Assembly: GCF_000165425.1 (NCBI RefSeq)
Contig: NW_001799037.1
Span: 80,166-144,165, forward strand
Length of the DNA: 64,000 bases
Reading direction: 5' to 3'
Source of the DNA: Paramecium tetraurelia
Taxonomy: Eukaryota; Ciliophora; Oligohymenophorea; Peniculida; Parameciidae
Shown: piece after piece, positions 38,047 through 49,303 of the stretch
Position numbering within the stretch: the stretch's first letter is position 1
Layout of the letters: each line of letters begins with the position of its first letter
Position numbers and translations under genes: made by a program
Notes under the pieces: model-generated
Databases searched by the model: none
Seen by the model: only the letters and a program-made list of their open reading frames with translations
Told to the model about the DNA's origin: nothing

Positions 38047-39913
38047 ATGAATTCTGTAGGTTTCTAGGAGATTGTATTCAGTAATATAAAGAATGACCAC
38101 TTAGGTTTTATTTCTAAGAGTAAAACTTTAATGAAAAAGCCAAAAATTAATAATTAATGTATTGCTTTGTGCATACCAAGTTCTTATATCAAAACACTCT
38201 AAACTAATAGAACTTTGAAAAGAAAGGAACATATAATAATCAATTTTAATTCTATATAAATAAATTTGCCAAAACAACTTTTAGAATAAGATTAGATCAT
38301 TTCGATTGATAATATAATAGAATCATAAAATCTTCCTTAAACTAATTCAAGTATAAGAGAGAGAGATATGTTTCTAAGGATTTCATTAATAAATAATAAT
38401 ATAAGAGTTATATTAAATTTCGAAATCAACTTTCATATTATATGCCTACTGATGCATCTAAGATATATCGACACCAATAAAATTCTTTTATAACTTGTAT
38501 AATAATTAATGTTTCATTAAATTTGAGAAATTTATAATTTTTTTTATGAAAATATTCTGGCTCAGACCATCTGCTGGAGATTCATAATAATCAGCAATTG
38601 TTTATCAGAAATAATAATAGGAAGCTGTTAAGTAAGTCATTACTCCGAAAAGAGAGTCAACCAAATTTCCTTTTCACTTGAGTTTAGAAAAGGCGAAATG
38701 GATAATTGATAAGTAAAGATTCAATTTATTTTAAAGTGTTGACAATAAAATCTTGGGTAATTAAGTTAGGGCTCTTTTGAGTGCCCCTGTAAAAAACTGG
38801 ATGTAACTGAATACAAATCTATAAAATTTAGAACAATGTGATGATTTTTTTAACATTCACGTTAATTCACTATTTATATAATTAGATGAATAAATATTCA
38901 AGAAAAAAAATGAAAATAATTATTAGATGAAAACATTAGTTTTGACTCTTGATTACTACATGAACATTTAAACCTTTTTATTGTTTTTATATTGGAAACT
39001 ACTTAGAAACAGCGAGGAATTAATAATCATAGAAAGGCTATTAGAGTGGATAATTAAAATTAGGTACATTTGCCTAAATATAGATTATCTAATGGAACAT
39101 TTCATCCACTTCTTATTTGATAATCGAATTCAACTGAGATAAGTGAAGCCTTATGAGATCATTCCCAAACCATTGATAGGCTATGAAGAAATGGATCTAT
39201 TTTCATTGGATCCTGCAGTGCTGAGCAATGTTATCACTGAGATAAACGAGGAATTCTACTCCTAGTTATAATTCAATAACTTACTCACCAATCTAGACAA
39301 TGGGAAATAGAGTTAGTTCTTATCGGAGTATTTTGATAGAATCAACTCTTTCTCCTTATATATTTAGACAACGATATTAAAGAAGAAGGATAGAAAGAAG
39401 GCTATCGATTATTTCTATGAGGTTTGTTTAGAACTTTGTAAAAATGAGGATGGGGAAGGAGTATTTTTATTATTTACTTTAAGTATTGAACGATTGGATT
39501 AAGATTTATTGCATTCTATTCAATATATTAGCCCAATCTAATAATAGATACTGATCGACATGACCAAAACCTTTGTGTGCAATAAACACATTTATACACC
39601 TTCAACCACTAAAAAGCTCTATCCAATCCCATCTTTTTATCATTTTTGGACTAAACTCAAAAAATTAGAATAGGCAGCTTAACAAAGTAAAGACTTGAAG
39701 TATATTGATCAAATCCGAAATATCCTTCTAGATTTAATGTTTATTCGTTAATCCAATAGTTCAAGATTGCTCACAAGATAAAAACAAAGTGATCCTCTTT
39801 TAAAATATTTCTTGTTAAAAGGACATCAAATAGAACTATCTTAAATGTTAGAAATTCCAATAGGTAATTGGAATTAAATGTAATTAAAATTAATGAAAAT
39901 GGCATCAAATTGA
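38047..39913 (+). CDS. Ras guanine-nucleotide exchange factor (RasGEF/CDC25 domain)
   Basis: 611 aa if the two parts are joined by a 31-nt intron (38497-38527); the second part alone (ATG 38546) gives 455 aa. Around residue 290 a helical region (LDYYMNIQTFLLFLYWKLL) resembles the RasGEF N-terminal domain. From about 350 comes a CDC25-like domain: KPLIGYEEMDLFSLDPAVLS, FDRINSFSLYIQTTILKKKD, KKAIDYFYEVCLELCKNE and TKKLYPIPSFYHFWTKLKKL. Such proteins load GTP on Ras-like GTPases. The N-terminal 150 residues have no recognised domain. Stop at 39911-39913. The RasGEF call rests on pattern and length, not on alignment. Confidence 0.65.
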
Positions 39914-40017
39914 ATGTATTTATTTATAATTTAATTAATATTATATTTTTCACTGGAATTTATATTTTATGCTATAAAAGCACTGAAAAATTAAAAAAAC
40001 TAGATAATAATAAAAAT

Positions 40018-40473
40018 ATGTAGGGCAATGTTTAATAAGTGTTCTTGCAGTTTACTGCAAATAAACCAGAGATGGATGGAAAAACCTTTGCTAAAGTTTC
40101 CAAAGATTGTCATCTTCTAGATAAGAAATTGACATCCACAGATGTAGATTTAATCTTTGCAAAAATCAAACCCACCCCAGCAGCTAGATCAATAACCTAT
40201 GCTTAATTTGAAAAGGGTTTGTAAATGATGGCTGAAAAGAAGGGGGTTGGAGTTCAAGATGTTCACAATCAAATTCTCAATGCTGGTGGACCTCATTTTT
40301 AAGGAACAAAAGCAGATGCTGTCAAATTCCATGACGACAAAAACCTATACACAGGAGTTCATGCAAATGGTGGACCATCAACAATAGATAAGAATCACGG
40401 AGGATTGAATACCATTTGTGATAGATCCTAAGCAGATGTTAGAGGAAGTCAAAAAATGATGAAAAATATATGA
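40018..40473 (+). CDS. TPPP: TPPP/p25-alpha family protein
   Basis: 151 aa, one exon, ATG 40018 to TGA 40471-40473. After a short N-terminus it shows the p25-alpha pattern: FAKVSKDCHLLDKKLTSTDV, DLIFAKIKP, ARSITYAQFEKGLQMMAEKK, then the C-terminal Gly-rich part with AVKFHDDKNLYTGVHANGGP. TPPP proteins bind and bundle microtubules and are typical of ciliated organisms. The conserved Gly/Tyr block near the end suggests a functional tubulin-binding segment. Flanked by a Ras GEF and a kinase on the same strand, with no operon-like link. Confidence 0.93.
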
Positions 40474-40929
40474 TTATATTACACATTTATTATTAAATCA
40501 GAAAAAAGATTTGCGTAATTATAAAAACACCCACTTCATAAAGAGGCTTCTGGAAAATTAATATTGAATTATAATTAGGTCTAAATTAAGATAACCTTGG
40601 GTTGAAATATGTTTTATCCTAACACTTATGTACGATACTCTTCTAATTAGTTTCAGACCATTAAGAATAATAACAAATCAATTAATTGATTAATACCTAG
40701 TACTACGGCAGTTTAATGTACTGTACATTAGTAATTTAATTGCTACAGTCGATTTATTTATTGTAAATTTAATTAAAAATTAGTAAATCTTAGTTGGCAC
40801 TTCTGCAACAGACTCAGTATACTTGTAGTTATAAAGTTTAATTAATAAATATTATTCTTCATATATTTTTGTAAGGTTTTATATACTCAGTAATTATTTT
40901 GATTCACTTATTTAAATATTATACATAAA
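40474..40929 (+). other. AT-rich intergenic region
   Basis: 456 bp, presumably 3' sequence of the TPPP gene and promoter of the kinase downstream. No reading frame, tRNA or repeat seen. Confidence 0.4.
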
Positions 40930-42414
40930 ATGGATGTGAAAATAAAGGATTCTTTTTTTGATGATCCGGAAACTACGACCTTTTGGGTTAACAATGGTCT
41001 ACCCAATTAAGACCAAATATTATAAATGCAGGATTCAATGTACATCTAAAAGGAAAATGAGTTCTGCAAACGCACTCTAGGCATTTAGAATCACTACTTA
41101 CTTTACTTTAAAAAATAAGTATATTGTAACCAATAACCAATAGACGGCTCAAAAATGGGTTAACTTGGACAATGCTACTATTGAATATGTCAAACATTAA
41201 AGTGTAGGATTGGGGATTAGAATTTCAAAACATAAATAATGTTTTGAGTTCTTCGGAGATGTCGAACCTTGGTATAATTATTTGAGATAATATTGTGTAC
41301 AAAGAAATTTTTCCCAAAGTTACACTTTATTAAAGAAAATTGGATAAGGAAATTTTGCTGATGTATTTAATGACCCTATTTTTAGGTATATAAGGCAACC
41401 AATAAGATGGATGGAGCTGAATACGCTATCAAGTGCTTCAGGAAGAACAAATTAAAGGAGAACGTCGATAGATTATCAATGATCAAAGAAATATCAATCA
41501 TGAAGAAAATCCAGCATGAATCAGTCATTAAATTATATGAAGTATATGAAGGAGATGATTGTTTGTACTTGGTTTTGGAATACTTGAGAGGAGGAGAACT
41601 TCACCAATTTATGAAGAAGTCTCCTCCCTTTTCTGAAGAAAAATGTTCAAAGTTGATTTTTCGGATTCTAAAGGCCTTATATTCTATACATCAAAAAGGA
41701 ATATTGCATCGGGATCTTAAGCCAGAAAATATTATGTTGAGAAACAAAGATGATCTTGATAATATCTGTATCGGAGATTTTGGATTAGCCGATTATTATT
41801 CTCCAAGTGGCCAATATCTTTTTACTAGATGTGGAACTCCAGGCTATGTTGCTCCAGAATTGCTACAAGATAAGCTCTATGATTTCAAAATTGACATTTA
41901 TAGTGTTGGAATACTTATGTACATTTTAATCGCAGGTAAGTCGCCATTCGATGGCAAAGACTATGATGATGTTGTTATGAGAAACTACTATGCGAAGGTG
42001 AAATTTGAAGATTGTAAATTAACTGAGGTCGGTATGAACTTCTTAAAAGGTTTAATGAATAAAAATCCAATTCAAAGATTTAGTGCAGAAGAAGCGTTAA
42101 ATCATCCATGGTTTGCAACAGAAAATTCCAATAAAGCTTGTTAATTTAAAATTCGAAAACAAAACTACGTATTGAAAAAACTGGGTCATTGTGAATTATA
42201 AATCAAATAGTTTTCAGCTATTTCTACTTAGTTCAGTCCTAAAAGTTCGTTATCAAGCCTTAGTCCTTACTGTATGACTAAATATAACTTGGATGAAAGT
42301 CCACAAACTCCTAATTCACCAAGCGCATAATTCGCCATTTCAACTCCCAGAACTCCTGGTATGTGTAAATTAAGGCCAGTTCGACGCTCTTAATTTAACT
42401 TAAAATAAATTTGA
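40930..42414 (+). CDS. PH-domain CaMK-type Ser/Thr kinase, catalytically intact
   Basis: 478 aa, three exons; introns at 41119-41143 and 41363-41385. A PH-like domain (about 35-130) ends EPWYNYLRQY. The kinase is complete: Gly loop GQGNFADV, Lys in YAIKCF, LHRDLKPENIML, IGDFGLADYY, CGTPGYVAPELL, and the CaMK-like C-lobe ending LNHPWF. The tail is Ser/Thr-Pro-rich (SPQTPNSPSAQ, STPRTPG), a likely phosphorylation platform. TGA 42412-42414. The second intron falls just after the Gly loop, at the same codon as in the three pseudokinase paralogues of this window, showing common descent. It is the only one of the four with all catalytic residues. Confidence 0.93.
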
Positions 42415-42806
42415 TTTTAATATGTATATAAGTCAATGATTTAACTTAGAGATTATTTAATTCTATTAATACTTGAATTCCTATTTATTGATTTCAGAAG
42501 AAAGAGTAGAAAATTTGCAAAGTAGATTAATAATTTATCTTTAAAAATTACATATAAATAATATCCATACGTGTTCTTTTGATTTACATCATTTTTGTAA
42601 AGTTGTAATTAAAAAAAATAAATCATATATATGAATGGTATTATCTAAAATTATTTCTATTTTTCAACTATTTCTGAGGAGAATTAATTTCTTATTCTAT
42701 CATTTGGAGATGCAAAAATTGTGAGAATTATGATTATAATTATACGAATGATATTTGTTACAACACTTGCTCTTTATCAGAGTTAAAAATGTAAAATTAA
42801 TCATAT
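42415..42806 (+). other. AT-rich spacer between convergent genes
   Basis: About 390 bp, very AT-rich; 3' regions of two convergent genes. Nothing else seen. Confidence 0.4.
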
Positions 42807-43271
42807 TCATTAAATAACTTAGTCAAGCTCCTCTTCTGAAATAGATTCAGATCTTGCATTTCTAAGCTTTTGGAATTATTATCTTATGTATTATTTACTT
42901 CTCATTTTAAGATACGAAAGCTTGTTAGATTATTTGAATTTCTTAGCAGGCTTGTAAGATTTTCCTTAGACTACTAAAGGATTGAATTTCTGATGATGAG
43001 ATCTAGGGAATATTAATTCAAAAATAAATACCTACATTGACTTGGGCTTCTTGTAGCAATACTTTAACTCATTTTCTTAAAAAATCTTTATCCTTTGCTT
43101 CTTTATTGTGTTTCTACCAAATCTTATGAATTATATAGAAAATCCAGATAAAGTTTATGTTCTTAATCAGTCCAGTGCCCGGTGTTCAACTGTTTTTGTT
43201 TGGACAATTCTTTAGTTTTTGTTTAAGTCTGTTAGGAGAAGATTTTCAAAGTGTGCAGTCTCAAATTTCAT
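42807..43271 (-). CDS. SANT/Myb-like DNA-binding protein, start uncertain
   Basis: The core is a SANT/Myb-like repeat: NTGHWTDQEHKLYLDFL, then RFFKKMSQSIATRSPSQCRS and HHQKF, the last being the usual R.P.Q..SH..K ending. A 29-nt intron (43003-43031) splits CR|SHHQK. The tail is basic then acidic and ends ISEEELDQVIQ, TGA 42807-42809. The first ATG (43269-43271) is in another frame and would need a 16-nt intron (43190-43205), shorter than normal; alternatively the true start lies upstream beyond an intron. Probably a transcription factor or chromatin protein. Confidence 0.65.
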
Positions 43272-43623
43272 TTTATGTTATCTACTTGAAGAACTATTTA
43301 TATTTAGAAATTAATATTTAAATACTATTATTGATATCAAAATAATAAATAATAAATCAGTTTATTTAGAACATAATTTCTGATTGAGCATATGAATGCC
43401 AATAATTAATATTAAATTTGCGAAAATTCAATAATATTTGATTGAAAATGATTATCTTTAAAAATAAAATGCTTAATCAAAAAAAAACTATATTTGAAAT
43501 GATGATATAATTTCATTTTTTCTTGAAACATATTGTAATTAACAATTTAAAATTAAATTGATATTTAAAGAAAATATAACGATAAAAATTAATAATAAAA
43601 ATAATTCATAAATAAAATTTATT
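43272..43623 (+). other. AT-rich divergent promoter region
   Basis: 352 bp between divergently transcribed genes. Extreme AT content; the 5' end of the SANT gene may extend into it. Confidence 0.35.
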
Positions 43624-45265
43624 ATGCTTTCCTAATCAAATTTGACTCTAACTACTTAAATCAGATTAGCCACTGTTATTCAAGCAATCGCATAAAACGA
43701 ATAATTGAGTGAGAAAAGAAGATAAATACTAGCCTAGCTTGACATGTTCACTGTAGAAGTTGGTAATTATTTTAACAAAAACCATAGCGTTTTTACGGTT
43801 GGATCAAAGCAGAGTGAATCAATTGGCACATACAGATATAATTGAATTTTTATAAGACAATAAAATATCCCATTCCCAATTTGAGGCAGCCTACCTCTTT
43901 AAGAGATTAGATTGGGACAGAGATGGAAGAATAAAATTGGGAGAGTAAATGATCTATTTAATGTTATAGTTTTCTCTAATACATTTTACCAAAAAGAAAT
44001 AACACCTTAAGAGACATCGCCAAAGCCAGAACCCCTTATTAAATTGAACCTGGAATGTTATTGCCTAACGAAGTTGAATTGGCACTTGCTGACTTATTTA
44101 CCTAAGAAATCAATAATTACAGGACAATAAGCCATGCAAGATAGGCTCTAGTCAATTCTTTAGACTACTCAACCTTGGAGGCCTTCAAAACTCTTGATTT
44201 GTTTAACCAAGGTTTTCTGACAAAGGAAACTTTATCCCTATTCATGTAAAAGTAAGGAGCCCCATTGTTGAATGAAGAAGTAGACTCATTCTTTGATGCT
44301 GTTGATTTGGATCAAGATGGAAGAATATCCTATAGTGAATTGGTAGAGGCAGTTCACTTGATGGAGCCCTTACCCTATAGATCAAGTGTTGTTAGGGACA
44401 CAGACTATATTAGAGCAGTAGAAAATAATAGATCACTAGAAAGACTAGCTCTGCCTAGTTATCCTTATTATTTCTACCCATACTATCCCTATTATTATCC
44501 TTATTACTATCCATCTTTGAGATTGGAAAATGTTAGACAAAGAGAAAATTCTCTCGAAAGATTAAGAAGATCAAGATTATAATAGATCGAGAGTGAAAAT
44601 AGAATTATTCATTTGGAGAACGAAACAAGAAGAAGTGCTGAAAGATAAAGAAGCGCTGAAAGATTAAGATAGATTTAAGAAGAAAGTTTGATTAGATAAA
44701 AGCAAATTGAGGAGTAAAATAGAATCAGAGAGCTAGATAGGATAAGAGATGATGACTTGAGAAGAAGCAGAGAAAGAATAAGATTGATAGAAAACGAAGC
44801 AAGACTTAAGTAAATTGAGGCCGAAAGTAGGGCAAGAGATATCGAAAGAGAGAATAGATTATTAGTATTAGAAAGAGAGTAGAGAATAAGATAAGCAGAG
44901 TTGGAAAGAGAATTAATAGAAAGCAAAGTTAAATATCAAAATTTGGAGAGATAAAGTTCTTTAGAGAGATTGAGATAACTTGAAGATATAAGAAGAGCAG
45001 AATTAGATAAATTAAGAACAAGCTCAGCATTGGCTTACTCTCCTTATTATTCCACATACACTTCAAACGTACCATATTATGAGAAAGTATTATAAAAATA
45101 CCCATATTCTTTAATTGATTCGATAAATGCTTTTAAGTATTAGAATTTAATCTATTTATTAGTTCTATAAGAAGATATTCACCAATTAATAATAAGTCAT
45201 TGGTCTAATCAACAATTTACGAAAGCCCAAGTAAAATAAAGAAGTAGGAATTCAAGTAAAAATGA
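43624..45265 (+). CDS. EF-hand protein with Tyr/Pro tract and long coiled coil
   Basis: 521 aa, four exons; introns at 43763-43787, 43945-43969 and 45137-45162; TGA 45263-45265. The N-terminal half has two good EF loops, DWDRDGRIKLGD and DLDQDGRISYSE, with intervening helical sequence. Next comes a Tyr/Pro tract (about 44455-44515: runs of PYY), then some 170 residues of Arg/Glu/Leu-rich coiled coil (LERLRRSRL, ERQRSAERLRQ and similar), and a Ser/Lys-rich end. The layout suggests a Ca2+-responsive structural protein of cortex or basal body. No named family recognised. Confidence 0.8.
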
Positions 45266-45445
45266 TTAATACAATTTTCATTAATAATCTAAATACATAT
45301 ATTTGTTCTATTGCCCTTATTGTCACTCTAAAATGTGAGATGTCATAAACAACAGCTAAAATCAAAAAGAAATTTCAACGTTGTATACATTTAAATAAAA
45401 TATCTCTAAATCAGCCTAAAAGAATAAAATATAAAAATTTAATAA

Positions 45446-46544
45446 TCATGCTTCGCTCTTCTATCTTTTTTCTTTTCCTTCACTCCAACAACTTTCATTT
45501 TAAACTCCATTCTTATCTATTAGTATACCCTTCCCATGTTACTTCCCATCTCTAAATTCTCCTTTATACATAGTACCATCCGCCCATTTGAATTCTCCTT
45601 CTCCGTGTTTTTGATCATAACAATAATATCCTAAATATTCCCTTCCATCAGGCCATACAAAATGACCTTTTCCATGCATCTTACCATCTTTAAATTAACC
45701 CTTGTAGATTCTGCCATCTTCAAATTTCAACTCTCCATAACCTGTAATACTATCATTTTCAAATTATCCAGTGTAAATATCTCCATTAGGAAACTTTGCT
45801 CTTCCTTATCCTTGTTTCTTTCCCTAAAAGAATGTTCCTTCATATTCCTATCCATCAACTAAGATTTCCTTACCTTAACCATGCTATTATATTATTATCA
45901 ATTACTTTTTAATCCTACAACCATTCTCCTTCATATAGAGATCCATCAAATTCATAAAATGTACCATAACCATTTGCCATATTGTTTTTCCAGTCTCCTT
46001 CATAAGCATTACCATTAGAATGTATAATTCTCCCTCTCCCATTGGCCTAATCAAATTTCCAATAACCTTCATAGATTGATCCATCAGCGAAATATTGTTT
46101 CCCTCGTCCATGTCTCAACCTGGAAAGCCACTAACCAACATATATATTGCCTTAGTTTCTTTTGTGTTCCTAAATAATGGTTAGAGTGTGTACATGAGCT
46201 ATAAAGAATCTGCATTCATTAAATTCTTAAGGAAGTTTTTTATCGAATTTAAACTTTCCAAGCTTAGTTTAAGTCGTTAGAACATTTTATTCCATACTTT
46301 TAGGTTCCTTGCTTTAAACCCAAGCATCACCCGGCTTTTCTTTTTCAGCTTCTTCCTTCATCTATGCTGCAACGTTCTTTGCTTTTTTTTTTCTCATTGA
46401 TGATTATATTTTGACTATTTCTTCTTAATGCTCTTCAAAGTTGATTTGCTCAGGAACCAAAGTTGGCATTACTTAAGGTTCGAATTGTCTATATTCTCCA
46501 TTTTGCATTTCCCCTCCCTATTAAAATGAACAACAAGCACCCAT
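45446..46544 (-). CDS. MORN-repeat protein with N-terminal acylation motif
   Basis: 358 aa, two exons; intron 45884-45905. It starts MGACC, a likely myristoylation/palmitoylation site. A hydrophilic N-terminal third (KSMRKKKAK-like, Glu/Lys-rich) precedes about nine MORN repeats, e.g. YVGQWLSRLRHGRGKQYF, YEGDWKNNMANGYGTFY, YKGQFKDGKMHGKGHFV, YKGEFRDGKQHGKGILI. MORN arrays bind membranes or assemble on cortical and ciliary structures. TGA 45446-45448. The start codon is only 30 bp from that of the divergent gene at 46575. Confidence 0.93.
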
Positions 46545-46574
46545 AGATAATTATATATATTAATAAATATAAGA

Positions 46575-47370
46575 ATGGCTATGATATTTTATTTAATGTC
46601 AGCCATCACATTGCTGATTCCTTTTCTCTTTAATCTTGAGGATTATATCCTGTATTATGACTTTGCCTCCCTCCTTTGTGTATAATAATGGATATTTGAT
46701 ACTAATAGGTAATTCAAGTTTCTTGAATCATTGCTATTAACTGTGGCTATAATGTTTGCTTAATCTTTCACATTAAATGTAAAATTTTTACTAGCATCAG
46801 CTTATATTTTTTGATGAGAATGTGTTTTCTAATTCTGACAACATATATCAAGCCTGTATATACATATGCCTAACCATTATTTTTGCTAATCCTATTAGTA
46901 TTAAATTCCAAGATAGGCTTGCTGCAAAATACGAACCCTTTCCATACTCTGTTATGATGTTTGATAAAGTTGGACAAGCTCTGACAATAAGTAAATTAAT
47001 AGAAGCCTTAATTTTCGATAAGATTTAATTTACACACTCTTAATTCCTTCTGTCTGCACTTCTTATGAGTTAAGTACCAATAGTTGTTTTGTTTATTGGA
47101 TTAAGAGAGTATCATTCAACATCGGCTTCTTATTCTAAAATTAAAGAATTGGCATTAGAAAACTCAATAATCTACCTAATCACTTCATTAGTATTTATGT
47201 ACTTAAAACATGCCAATATAGTAAAATTAGATTCTTAGACATAATAGTATTTATCAATTATCCAATTTGTTTTATATTCAAGTATTATTTAGATATAAAT
47301 TATAGCTATTTATTATTAGGCCAAAAAAGTTATTAAATAAAGAAATCAATCAAAAATAAAATAATATTGA
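46575..47370 (+). CDS. Multi-pass membrane protein of unknown function
   Basis: 257 aa, two exons; intron 46779-46800 restores the frame; TGA 47368-47370. About six or seven hydrophobic helices: MAMIFYLMSAITLLIPFLF, a second after DYILYYDFASL, LLLTVAIMFAQSF, IYICLTIIFANPIS, LLSALLMSQVPIVVLFIGL, IIYLITSLVFMYL, and a last one near YLSIIQFVLYSSIIQIQIIA, then a basic tail KKVIKQRNQSK. No transporter or channel motif identified. Divergent from the MORN gene. Confidence 0.75.
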
Positions 47371-47404
47371 AAAATAATAAATATAAAATTTAATCAAAAT
47401 CATA

Positions 47405-48887
47405 TCACAGCATCTTATTTAGAAGCTATTTTCTTAAAATTGACTTGCTTTTTTTTGTCTTTTTATTGAGATGACTTGAGAGAAGACGCACAGATTTCGG
47501 ACTGGAGGAAAAGCTTTTTTCAACAGAAGTTGAATCGCCTCGATTTAGAGGTGGAAGCTTTATTGAATTTGCAGACTAATCAGCTTTGTCTTTATTCTCT
47601 TGGGTTGGGATGAATTTACTCATTCTTCTAGGAAGAATGGGTAACAATTATTAAGCTATAAACATTTTTGAATTTCTTGGTTTTTATGGAATTCTAAAGA
47701 TATCAAATTCCAGAATCTATTCACAGGTTAAAATCTCCATTTTGTTATTTTACCTATCTGTAAATATCATCTCAAAAAATCTTTAAAGTTGAGGACATAA
47801 TCCCATAAACTCTATCCTAGTCAAATATTAAAAATTCTTCATCAAAAGTTCATCCACCACTTAATTTAAATTATACACTTTTTTTGTGAAAATCGTCAAC
47901 ATTAAAGTACATAAGGAATATATGTCTCTTTTAATGCACAAATTAATGATCTTTTCTTAATCTAGATGATTACTAGAAGTAACATTACTCCTTTTGGAAG
48001 GAATTTACATAGCCTTTCCAAAATTAATCAAACAAGGTGTTTACAAATCTTGTGAATCTTTTAACAAGATATTTTCATATCTAATATCATTATGATAAAT
48101 GTTGTTTTAGTGGAGACTATGTAAACTACTTATTAGAGTATGCATAACTTTTATCTTTTCTTATTCCATATAATGGTTATTTAAAATCTGATGTTCAATG
48201 GGTCCACCTTCCAGTAATTCTGTAATTATATATATATTCTTTTCCCCTTCATAAATCTCTTCTAATTTTAATAAATTATTGTGTCTGATTTATCTTAAGA
48301 TATTTATCTCATTTAAAAAGCAATCCTTTTCGAGTGTGCTACTCCTTGTAAGTGTGGATTTTTCAACAATTTTCGCAGCAAACTTCTATCCACTTAGGAG
48401 ATGCCGAACTTTATAAACCTAATTTTAAAATTATCAATATTACAGATGATATATATCCGCTTCCAATTTTTTCAATTATATGATATTTCTTTTAGAACTC
48501 TGATTGAATCACATATTTTTTTAATTTTTCAACTAACTCTAAGTTGGTACCATAAAACTCCGCCTGTTGACCATTTTTACTAAGTCTTATACCAAGTTAT
48601 TAAGTTTCTGAATTCATGACAACTCGTAAACAAGCATTTTCAATTAGAATATATTTATAAGACTTCTATTAAATATTCTCAAATTTCAATACTTCTTCAG
48701 TGATTTTTAGATAGTTCTCTGCTAATTGAATATTTATTTAGGTAACCCTGTTTGTATATTTCATTTGAAAACTCCCTTAATCTTAGAATTGCAAATTTTG
48801 TTAAGTAAGCTGTGTAAATAATTGGTTTCCATCATTAAAAAAAGAAGTTTTCGAGTGATCAGCTTGCAATCCTCCACTTTTTTTCAT
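47405..48887 (-). CDS. PH-domain pseudokinase with NFG and altered catalytic loop
   Basis: 485 aa, two exons; intron 48419-48443 directly after the Gly loop. A PH-like domain (about 60-150) ends LELVEKLKKY. Kinase-like part: Gly loop GSGYISS, beta-3 Lys kept (FAAKIVEK), catalytic loop YHNDIRYENILL (Asp kept, the following Lys is Arg) and LINFGKAM where DFG should be, so the metal-binding Asp is Asn. No clear APE follows. The tail is Ser/Lys/Arg-rich and ends at TGA 47405-47407. Loss of the DFG Asp normally abolishes activity, hence a predicted pseudokinase; residual nucleotide binding is possible. Confidence 0.85.
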
Positions 48888-49303
48888 TAAAATATTAAAT
48901 AATTAGGATTCTTTAGTTATTTATACGCTTAATACTATTGATAAAATATTTTCTTTCTAAAATATAAATATTTTGCTTATTGAAACAACAATTGAACCAA
49001 ATCATCTGGATGCTTCTCAACTTTTATTTCCAGAATATTCTTACTGATATTTGAATTATAAATATAAAATTGGTGAAATAAAAATTATATTGTTTAAAAC
49101 CCTAAATTATATTTGAATTTTATGTTGATACGACTAAAACCTAATATTAATCTAATATTAAACAATTTCAAATTGATTGATATAACTAAGAATTTAAGTT
49201 GTTTTTTTTAATATAGGTAATAAAGTGAATAAAAATGTGGAAATAATTTAATTATTTTATATAATAATATAGGAATATGCGATTGATACAAGTATCATAA
49301 TTC
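48888..49303 (+). other. AT-rich intergenic region
   Basis: About 415 bp with very high AT. Holds the pseudokinase promoter; no gene seen. Confidence 0.4.

Noticed and set aside
44675-44926. Ser/Leu-rich minus-strand frame
   Set aside because: Antisense of the coiled-coil region; typical artefact of Arg/Glu-rich codons.
45662-46111. Frames at 45662-45862 (+) and 45902-46111 (-)
   Set aside because: Off-frame readings of the MORN gene.
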